Below are positions 1 through 4,039 of a stretch of DNA of 6,031 nucleotides, one piece after another. Every line of letters starts with the position of its first letter. Position 1 is the first letter of the stretch. Location of the stretch: assembly GCA_002291855.1 (NCBI GenBank), contig DBAW01000067.1, positions 490-6,520 of the forward strand, written 5' to 3'. Both the position numbers and the translations under genes were made by a program. Below the pieces are notes generated by a model. It made no database searches. It was given only the letters and a program-made list of their open reading frames with translations, and had not been told where the DNA came from. The DNA is from Sphingomonas sp. UBA1000. GTDB taxonomy: Bacteria > Pseudomonadota > Alphaproteobacteria > Sphingomonadales > Sphingomonadaceae.

Positions 1-626
1 ATGGTGAAGAACATGCCCGGCTTCAGGACCGGCCCTTCGCCGCGCTTGCCGAAATGCAGCACATTGGGCGGTGCGTGAAAGGTGCGGCCGATGCCATGGC
101 CGCAGAAATCCCGCACCACGGAGAAGCGGTGCTTCTCGACATGGCTCTGGATGGCGTGCCCGATATCGCCCAGCGTGGCGCCGGGGCGCACGGCTTCGAT
201 GCCGCGCATCATGGCTTCGTGGGTGACATCCATCAGCAGCCGCGCGCGTGTGCTGGCCTGGCCCGTGACATACATGCGGCTGGTATCGCCATGCCACCCA
301 TCGAGGATCAAGGTGACGTCGATGTTGATGATGTCGCCATCCAGCAGCGCGCGATCACCCGGGATGCCGTGGCAGACCACGTGGTTGATGCTGGTGCAGC
401 AGGACTTGGTGTAGCCGCGATAGCCGAGCGTCGCCGGAATGGCGCCATGCGCGATGGTCCATTCATGGATGATGCGGTCGATCTCGCCGGTGGTGATGCC
501 GGGGCGCACATGCGGGCCGATCATGTCCAGGCATTCCGCGGCCAGGCGGCCGGCGCGGTGCATGCCGAGAAAATCCTCGGGGCGGTGGATCGGGATGCGG
601 CGGCTGTCGCCCGGGGATTGTTCCAT
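1..626 (-). CDS. map: type I methionine aminopeptidase, N-terminal 208 residues, cut by left edge
   Basis: This cytosolic metalloenzyme removes the initiator methionine from new proteins. Translating the minus strand from the ATG at 626 gives an open frame to the window edge. It carries the type I signature: LGYRGYTKSCCTSINHVVCHG around residues 67-87 (split here as LGYRGYTKSCC then TSINHVVCHG), with substrate-site His86. The first metal ligands are Asp103 (NIDV) and Asp114 (HGDTSRMY), and the third is His177 (CGHGIG). The two glutamate ligands of the C-terminal part lie outside the window, and the last complete codon is residue 208 in PGMFFT. A full protein would be about 250-275 residues. 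The N-terminus before the pita-bread fold is short, and there is no zinc-finger extension. An in-frame TTG three codons upstream of the ATG is an alternative start; neither has a strong Shine-Dalgarno. The gene lies 44 nt downstream of the tRNA-Asn 3' end on the same strand, so read-through from the tRNA promoter is possible (inference). The family call is secure; whether this is the only map gene in the genome is unknown. Confidence 0.95.
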   Translation of the reverse strand, partial: MEQSPGDSRRIPIHRPEDFLGMHRAGRLAAECLDMIGPHVRPGITTGEIDRIIHEWTIAHGAIPATLGYRGYTKSCCTSINHVVCHGIPGDRALLDGDIINIDVTLILDGWHGDTSRMYVTGQASTRARLLMDVTHEAMMRGIEAVRPGATLGDIGHAIQSHVEKHRFSVVRDFCGHGIGRTFHAPPNVLHFGKRGEGPVLKPGMFFT

Positions 627-654
627 CGGTTCCAAGATGCTGTGGGCGCGGGTG

Positions 655-668
655 CGCCGCAAGCGGCG
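655..668 (-). other. GC hairpin between tRNA-Asn and map
   Basis: CGCCGC and GCGGCG form a perfect six-pair inverted repeat around two bases; realistically this is five pairs with a four-base loop. It starts two bases past the encoded CCA of tRNA-Asn. There is no T tract on either side, so it is not a standard intrinsic terminator. It could help 3' maturation of the tRNA transcript or attenuate read-through into map. The structure is seen; its role is inferred. Confidence 0.35.
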
Positions 669-670
669 GA

Positions 671-745
671 TGGCTCCGGCGGTTGGATTCGAACCAACGA
701 CCAACGGATTAACAGTCCGCTGCGCTACCGCTGCGCCACGCCGGA
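671..745 (-). tRNA. tRNA-Asn (anticodon GTT)
   Basis: The minus strand folds into a complete cloverleaf of 72 nt plus an encoded CCA. The acceptor stem TCCGGCG pairs perfectly with CGCCGGA. The D stem is GCGC/GCGC. The anticodon arm GCGGA-CTGTTAA-TCCGT has GTT at the anticodon position and one G-T wobble at its base. The five-base variable loop is TGGTC. The T arm is GTTGG-TTCGAAT-CCAAC. The discriminator base is G and CCA is encoded at 671-673. It closely resembles the Escherichia coli tRNA-Asn body from the anticodon arm onward. It decodes AAC and AAT. It has its own promoter just upstream and map just downstream. Confidence 0.97.
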
Positions 746-762
746 TCAGCCGTGGGCGGGGC

Positions 763-790
763 ATTATCACCGCATGCCACGGGCCGCAAG
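763..790 (-). promoter_or_regulatory. sigma70-type promoter for tRNA-Asn
   Basis: On the minus strand, GATAAT (763-768) matches five of six bases of the TATAAT -10 consensus. A CTTGCG/TTGCGG element at 784-790 lies 15-16 bases upstream of it. Initiation would fall near 755-757, giving a leader of about ten bases before the mature tRNA 5' end at 745. The sequence right after the -10 box is very GC-rich (GCCCCGCCC), as expected of growth-rate or stringently controlled stable-RNA promoters. The short spacer is the weak point. Confidence 0.6.
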
Positions 791-879
791 TCAGGGGAGG
801 AGCGATGCAGCACCAAACCGGGCGCGCCCAAAGCATCGGGCCGCGCAAGCGTATGTTGTCGGGCGCAACACTCTCGCAT

Positions 880-898
880 CCGGCCGCAAGGCGGCCGG
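880..898. repeat. 8-bp perfect inverted repeat, three-base loop
   Basis: CCGGCCGC, then AAG, then GCGGCCGG. This is the strongest hairpin in the inter-tRNA spacer and is entirely GC-paired. It could act as a stable 3' boundary or pause site for transcripts leaving tRNA-Cys, although the T tract of an intrinsic terminator is absent on both strands. Confidence 0.5.
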
Positions 899-906
899 CG
901 CCGCCC

Positions 907-935
907 ATCAGGCCTGTCCGCCCGGCGCGCCTGAT
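907..935. repeat. 7-bp inverted repeat ATCAGGC/GCCTGAT
   Basis: ATCAGGC at 907-913 and GCCTGAT at 929-935 are exact reverse complements separated by 15 bases. Unlike the neighbouring GC-only hairpins, the arms contain mixed bases, which makes a chance match somewhat less likely in such GC-rich DNA. It could be an RNA stem or a dyad binding site about two helical turns long. No regulator gene is nearby to support the second reading. Confidence 0.35.
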
Positions 936-990
936 ACGCGGCGTAAGCCAAGCGGCCGGAGGCCGCGCACGGCGCTTGAGTGCAAGAGTA

Positions 991-1061
991 AGGTCCGAGG
1001 CGGAATCGAACCGCCCTAGGGGGATTTGCAGTCCCGTGCCTAACCAATCGGCCATCGGACC
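991..1061 (-). tRNA. tRNA-Cys (anticodon GCA)
   Basis: The minus strand gives a 71-nt cloverleaf. The acceptor stem is GGTCCGA/TCGGACC, the D arm opens with GCC/GGC, the anticodon loop is CTGCAAA with GCA, the variable loop is CTAG, and the T arm is GGCGG-TTCGATT-CCGCC. The discriminator base is T, which is the known identity element of tRNA-Cys. CCA is not encoded (the genome reads T-TAC after the stem), so it must be added by the CCA-adding enzyme. The base of the anticodon stem shows an unpaired C27-C43; the other four pairs are standard. It decodes TGC and TGT. It has a good promoter just upstream. Confidence 0.95.
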
Positions 1062-1071
1062 CTGGGCTGCG

Positions 1072-1100
1072 TATATCGGCCCCGTGGGCGGCATGGTCAA
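1072..1100 (-). promoter_or_regulatory. sigma70-type promoter for tRNA-Cys
   Basis: On the minus strand TTGACC (1095-1100) and GATATA (1072-1077) are separated by exactly 17 bases. The -35 box matches five of six consensus bases and sits within CTTGAC, the form common in alphaproteobacteria. Initiation would fall near 1064-1066, only a few bases ahead of the mature tRNA 5' end at 1061. This is the best promoter in the window. Confidence 0.75.
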
Positions 1101-1116
1101 GCCGCTGCCCGCGCCG

Positions 1117-1140
1117 CTATAACGGACCCCGAGGCAAGGA
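1117..1140 (+). promoter_or_regulatory. possible -10 box and ribosome binding site for the methyltransferase-like gene
   Basis: CTATAA at 1117-1122 is a good alphaproteobacterial -10 box, but no matching -35 is visible; the bases 17 upstream are the complement of the tRNA-Cys -35 box. Initiation would be near 1129-1130, giving a leader of about 22 bases. AAGGA at 1136-1140 is the ribosome binding site, 11 bases before the ATG at 1152. The promoter may serve tolC as well. The -10 box is seen; its use is inferred. Confidence 0.4.
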
Positions 1141-1151
1141 CAGGCGAAGCG

Positions 1152-1793
1152 ATGGAATACGCAGCGGCGCGCAAATTCATGGTCGATGGGCAGTTGCGCC
1201 CGAACAAGGTGACCGATCCGGGCATCCCGACCGCCATGGGTCGCCTGCCGCGGCACAGCTTCGTGCCCGCCGCGCACCGCGCCCGCGCGCATGCCGATGC
1301 CGATGTGCCGCTGCCCGGCGGCCGCGCCATGATGCAGCCGATGGTTCTGGCGCGCCTGGTGCAGGCGCTGTCGGTGCGGCTGGGAGAGGCCGCCCTGGTG
1401 GTGGGCGCAGCCACCGGCTATGCCGCCGCGCTGCTGGCCGATCTGGCGGGTCATGTCGTCGCGCTCGACTGCGATGCGGCGCTGGTTGCAGCGGCGCGGG
1501 CGGCGCTGGCCGACACGGCGGTCGAGATGGTCGAAGGGCCGCTGGCCGAGGGCTGGGCGGCCGGTGGGCCTTATGATCTGATCTTCATCGACGGGCTGAT
1601 CGGCCATGTTCCCGATGCGCTGGTCGCGCAGCTGGCCGAGGGCGGCCGGCTGGCGGCGGCGATCGAGGATCATGGCGCGTCGCGGCTGGGCATCGGCCGG
1701 CGCTCGGGCACCGGTTTCGGCGTCGATCTGTTCGCCGATTGCGAGGCGGTGCGCCTGCCGGGGTTCGACCGGCCGCGCACATTTACATTCTGA
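1152..1793 (+). CDS. protein-L-isoaspartate O-methyltransferase-like protein, degenerate active site
   Basis: This 213-residue protein belongs to the PCMT family of SAM-dependent methyltransferases, which repair isoaspartyl residues in damaged proteins; its length matches the family (about 208 in E. coli). The N-terminal family block is present: MVDGQLRPNKVTD (10-22) and MGRLPRHSFVP (29-39). SAM motif I survives only partly as ALVVGAATGYAAALLA (81-96); the usual LEIGTGSGY has lost its acidic residue and one glycine. The TIS-x-P substrate motif of true PCMTs is replaced by AMMQP near 59-63, and the later VTAAP segment reads IDGLIG (146-151). Isoaspartyl repair is therefore doubtful (inference), though SAM binding may remain. 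There is no signal peptide, so it is cytosolic. It lies 42 nt upstream of the TolC-type gene with no terminator between, suggesting co-transcription. The family assignment is firm; the activity is unknown, so no symbol is given. Confidence 0.88.
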   Translation: MEYAAARKFMVDGQLRPNKVTDPGIPTAMGRLPRHSFVPAAHRARAHADADVPLPGGRAMMQPMVLARLVQALSVRLGEAALVVGAATGYAAALLADLAGHVVALDCDAALVAAARAALADTAVEMVEGPLAEGWAAGGPYDLIFIDGLIGHVPDALVAQLAEGGRLAAAIEDHGASRLGIGRRSGTGFGVDLFADCEAVRLPGFDRPRTFTF

Positions 1794-1812
1794 CCGGCAC
1801 ATTCTGACAGGC
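1785..1812 (+). repeat. 14-bp tandem direct repeat across the methyltransferase-like stop codon
   Basis: Two adjacent 14-base units, ACATTCTGACCGGC (1785-1798) and ACATTCTGACAGGC (1799-1812), differ at one base. The first contains the TGA stop codon of the methyltransferase-like gene at 1791-1793; the second lies in the spacer to tolC. It may be a slippage duplication, or a pair of direct operator half-sites ahead of tolC. Confidence 0.7.
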
Positions 1813-1825
1813 GATTAGGGACGAA

Positions 1826-1832
1826 AGAGGGG
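1826..1832 (+). promoter_or_regulatory. ribosome binding site of the tolC-type gene
   Basis: AGAGGGG ends three bases before the ATG at 1836. It supports that start over the internal ATG at 1863, which would shorten the signal peptide. Confidence 0.65.
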
Positions 1833-1835
1833 CGC

Positions 1836-3284
1836 ATGCGGGGTTATCTATCTGGCCTGGCCATGTCGGCGGCCACGCTCGCGCTGGCGGCGCCGGCCGC
1901 TGCCGAAACGCTCCAGGGCGCATTGGCCAAGGCCTATCAGAACAACCCGACGCTGACCGCGGCGCGCGCCAACCAGCGCGCGACCGACGAAAATGTGCCG
2001 ATCCAGCGCGCGGCTGGCCTGCCTTCGGCCAGCCTGAACGCGACCTATAACGAAAACGTCCTCATTCCGCCGGGCCAGTTCGTCAACACGCTGCGTACGC
2101 TCAACTCGAACGCCCAGCTGCAGGTGCCGATCTACAATGGCGGATCGGTCAAGAACGGCATTCGTGCCGCCGACCGCCGGGTGCAGGCCGGGGCAGAGCA
2201 GCTGCGCGGCGTCGAATCCTCGGTATTCTCGCAGGTGGTCGCTGCCTATAACGATGTGCTGCGCGACGAGGCGGTGGCCGAACTCAACCGCGCCAATGTC
2301 CGCCAGCTCGAGGTCAATCTGCAGGCGACGCGCGACCGGTTCGAGGTGGGCGACCTGACCCGCACCGATGTCGCCCAGTCCGAAGCGCGGCTGTCGCTGG
2401 CGCGCGGCGATCTGCGCACCGCCGAGGCCAATCTGATCGGCAGCCGCGAACGCTATATCCAGCTGGTCGGCGAAGTCCCGCTCGATCTCGCCGCGCCGCC
2501 GCAGCTGCCCAACCTGCCCGACAGCCCCGAACAGGCGGTGACGGTGGCGCTGCGGGAAAATCCGGATCTGGCGGCGGCGGCGCGCACCCGCGAAGCGGCC
2601 AAATTCGATGTCGCCGTCGCGCAGGCCAGCCGCCGCCCGACGCTGTCGGCGTTCGGCCAGGCGCAGCGCAACGACAATTTCGGCAGCGTTCAGGCCAATA
2701 TTCCGATCGACATTCCCAACCAGCAGACCTCGGCCGCGCTGGGTCTGCAGGCCAATATCCCGATCTTTCAAGGCGGCCGCCCGAGCGCGCAGGTGCGTCA
2801 GGCCCAGGCCCGGCAGAGCCAGGCGATTGAGCAGGTGATCGAGACCGAGCGCAATGTCGTCCAGCAGGCCCGTGCGGCCTTTGCCAGCTGGCGCGCCGCG
2901 CAGGACGTGATCCGCGCCGCGCAGACCGCCGTTGATGCCAACACCTTGTCGCTCGAAGGCGTGCGGGCCGAAAACAGCGTCGGCAACCGCACGATCATCG
3001 AGGTGCTGAATGCCGAGCAGGAGCTGCTCAACGCGCGGGTGCAGCTGGTGACGGCGCGGCGCAACGCCTATGTCGCCGCCTTCTCGCTGCTGGCGGCGAT
3101 GGGGCAGGCCGAGGCGCGCGACCTGAACCTTGAGGGCGTCGTGCTTTACGATCCGGCGGTCAATTACGAACGCGTCCGCGACCGGATCTGGGATTTCGAG
3201 GCCCCGGCCGATCCGACCGCGCAGACCACCCGCACCGTTGACACGCCTGCGCAAAACCCGGAAACCACCCGCGCCCCGCAGTAA
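1836..3284 (+). CDS. tolC: TolC-family outer-membrane channel protein
   Basis: This 482-residue protein is a TolC-family outer-membrane factor. Such proteins trimerise into a beta-barrel plus alpha-helical tunnel and work with inner-membrane type I secretion or RND efflux pumps. Residues 1-23 are a signal peptide (basic start, hydrophobic core, AAA before Glu24). Two homologous halves are visible. LAKAYQNNPTLTAAR (30-44) matches LRENPDLAAAAR (239-250). The strand motif QLQVPIYNGG (94-103) matches QANIPIFQGG (305-314). FEVGDLTRTDVAQSEARL (169-186) matches NSVGNRTIIEVLNAEQELL (380-398). The long Ala/Gln/Arg-rich stretches between them are the tunnel helices. The C-terminal tail (about 455-482) is Thr/Pro-rich, probably disordered and periplasmic. 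No pump or adaptor gene lies in the window, so the export substrate cannot be told. It probably shares a transcript with the upstream methyltransferase-like gene. The family is certain; the symbol is used in the broad sense. Confidence 0.93.
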   Translation: MRGYLSGLAMSAATLALAAPAAAETLQGALAKAYQNNPTLTAARANQRATDENVPIQRAAGLPSASLNATYNENVLIPPGQFVNTLRTLNSNAQLQVPIYNGGSVKNGIRAADRRVQAGAEQLRGVESSVFSQVVAAYNDVLRDEAVAELNRANVRQLEVNLQATRDRFEVGDLTRTDVAQSEARLSLARGDLRTAEANLIGSRERYIQLVGEVPLDLAAPPQLPNLPDSPEQAVTVALRENPDLAAAARTREAAKFDVAVAQASRRPTLSAFGQAQRNDNFGSVQANIPIDIPNQQTSAALGLQANIPIFQGGRPSAQVRQAQARQSQAIEQVIETERNVVQQARAAFASWRAAQDVIRAAQTAVDANTLSLEGVRAENSVGNRTIIEVLNAEQELLNARVQLVTARRNAYVAAFSLLAAMGQAEARDLNLEGVVLYDPAVNYERVRDRIWDFEAPADPTAQTTRTVDTPAQNPETTRAPQ

Positions 3285-3285
3285 A

Positions 3286-3298
3286 GCCGCCGAGCGGC
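3286..3298 (+). other. small hairpin just after the tolC stop
   Basis: GCCGC-CGA-GCGGC starts one base after the TAA stop. The stem has five GC pairs and no T tract follows, so at most it is a weak pause or 3' end. It does not clearly separate tolC from the popZ-like gene. Confidence 0.3.
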
Positions 3299-3305
3299 GT
3301 CCGGC

Positions 3306-3388
3306 TGATGGCGCAGGCGCGTCATTATGGCTGATCGGGGGGCGTGCGGGGACCATGATGGCGCGGGGTTGATGATGGCGCAGGGCGG
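3306..3388 (+). repeat. three copies of TGATGGCGC around the popZ-like start, with leader mini-frame
   Basis: TGATGGCGCAGG occurs at 3306-3317 and again, identical, at 3373-3384; a third copy, TGATGGCGCGGG, starts at 3356. The last two sit in an imperfect 17-bp tandem duplication, 3355-3371 against 3372-3388, with 14 of 17 bases the same. The middle copy opens a five-codon frame (MMARG, from 3355) whose TGA at 3370-3372 shares its A with an ATG of the popZ-like gene. This is either start-site duplication debris or a translational coupling device. Confidence 0.5.
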
Positions 3389-3965
3389 CACCGAACCTTC
3401 GATGGAAGAGATTCTCTCGTCCATCAAACGCATCATTGCCGAGGACAGTGACGGCACCGCGCGCGGTCGCCGCATCCGGTCCGCGTCCGCGGCCGACGGG
3501 CATGGCAGCGCCGCCGATGCCCCGCCCCAGGGCGATGATCCCGATGTGCTCGAACTCACCGATCCGGTTGGCGGGGCGGGGGGCATTCCGGCCTTTGCCG
3601 CCGGGCCGCTCCATTCCGCGCTGGTCGATCCCCAGCCGGCGGGCGACGTGCCGGCGGACGCTGCGCCGGCTTATGCCGCGCCGCCTGCGCCCGAGACAGG
3701 CGGCATCGCCACGGTCAGCGCGATCACCTCGACCGCCGACGAACTGATCTCGACCAGCGCTGCCGAGGCGAGCCGGCAGGCGCTCGCTGCCTTGTCGCGC
3801 ATGGTGGTGCGGCCCGAAGGCGGGGCGGGCGATCTGACGCTTGAAGCGCTGGTGCGCGAAATGCTGCGCCCGATGCTCAAGGACTGGCTCGACGCGCGGC
3901 TGCCCGAAATCGTCAATGCAGCCGTCGCGCGCGAAGTCGCGCGGATCAGCGGCCGGGGCATCTGA
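3375..3965 (+). CDS. popZ: PopZ/DUF2497-family polar scaffold-like protein
   Basis: This 196-residue protein has the architecture of PopZ, the disordered hub that forms a condensate at the cell pole of alphaproteobacteria and tethers the chromosomal origin region and cell-cycle proteins. It opens with the family helix EPSMEEILSSIKRIIAEDS (7-25). A Pro/Ala/Gly/Asp linker follows (about 26-115), containing the recurrent DPDVLELTDPV (55-65). Next come a helix, STSAAEASRQALAALSRMVV (126-145), and the C-terminal oligomerisation block LTLEALVREMLRPMLKDWLDARLPEIVNAAVAREVARI (154-191, described here as two helices). No signal peptide or membrane segment is seen; it is cytoplasmic. I chose ATG 3375 because GGGG (3365-3368) is well spaced and homologues start a few residues before the PSMEEI motif. 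ATG 3372 and the frame-consistent ATG 3327 are alternatives; the latter adds 16 unconserved residues. It sits between tolC and valS, a neighbourhood I recall for Caulobacter popZ too. Family confidence is high; polar function is inferred. Confidence 0.88.
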   Translation: MAQGGTEPSMEEILSSIKRIIAEDSDGTARGRRIRSASAADGHGSAADAPPQGDDPDVLELTDPVGGAGGIPAFAAGPLHSALVDPQPAGDVPADAAPAYAAPPAPETGGIATVSAITSTADELISTSAAEASRQALAALSRMVVRPEGGAGDLTLEALVREMLRPMLKDWLDARLPEIVNAAVAREVARISGRGI

Positions 3966-3996
3966 CCCGCAGCCGTCTCGCCTCCTCTTTCTCCGG

Positions 3997-4020
3997 CCGC
4001 CCTTGCCAGACAGGGGGCGG
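3997..4020 (+). other. imperfect stem-loop in the valS leader
   Basis: CCGCCC (3997-4002) pairs with GGGCGG (4015-4020) around a 12-base loop that can pair a little further. It lies in the 74-nt gap between the popZ-like stop and valS, which otherwise holds only a pyrimidine-rich stretch and the TAAGG ribosome binding site (4028-4032). No T tract follows and there are no T-box features. It may be a weak attenuator or just GC-rich noise. Confidence 0.3.
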
Positions 4021-4039
4021 ATCGGGTTAAGGCCGGTGC

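Larger units (their letters stand above)
791..990. other. inter-tRNA spacer, no convincing gene, several inverted repeats
   Basis: No protein gene is supported between the two tRNAs. The open frames that cross it are arginine- and proline-rich, run through the antisense of a tRNA and have no family signature. Four short inverted repeats are present: TGTTG/CAACA (854-870, seven-base loop), CCGGCCGC/GCGGCCGG (880-898, three-base loop), ATCAGGC/GCCTGAT (907-935, fifteen-base loop) and GCGGCC/GGCCGC (952-966, three-base loop). None is followed by a T tract. The minus-strand transcript would be the 3' trailer of tRNA-Cys; a structured RNA on either strand is possible but unproven. Confidence 0.5.

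Noticed and set aside
626..745. tRNA-Asn 3' end as an attachment site of an integrated element
   Set aside because: The DNA beyond the tRNA is map, a core gene. No integrase, no duplicated tRNA 3' segment and no change in base composition are visible in the window.
54..1019. 321-codon plus-strand frame over map and both tRNAs
   Set aside because: It is antisense to a clear methionine aminopeptidase and runs through the complement of tRNA-Asn and part of tRNA-Cys.
709..1047. 112-codon minus-strand frame across the two tRNAs
   Set aside because: Its start lies inside tRNA-Cys and its end inside tRNA-Asn, and it has no protein-family features.
805..1122. 105-codon plus-strand frame with a good ribosome binding site (GGGGAGGAGCG) in the inter-tRNA spacer
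   Set aside because: The ribosome-site match is striking, but the product is low-complexity Arg/Pro/Ala-rich, has no recognisable domain and continues through the antisense of tRNA-Cys. It would need proteomic or conservation support.
3327..3374. 16-residue N-terminal extension of the popZ-like protein from ATG 3327
   Set aside because: The extra residues have no family conservation, the ribosome binding site is weak, and this stretch overlaps repeated start-like sequences. ATG 3375 fits the usual distance to the PSMEEI helix better.
1848..3614. 588-codon open frame on the minus strand, antisense to tolC
   Set aside because: It lies opposite a well-recognised TolC gene. Its Arg/Gly/Ala/Asp/His-rich composition is typical of the antisense frame of high-GC coding DNA, and it shows no family motif.
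3966..4039. T-box or other riboswitch controlling valS
   Set aside because: The gap is only 74 nt, with no specifier loop, T-box sequence or terminator/antiterminator pair; only a simple GC stem is present.
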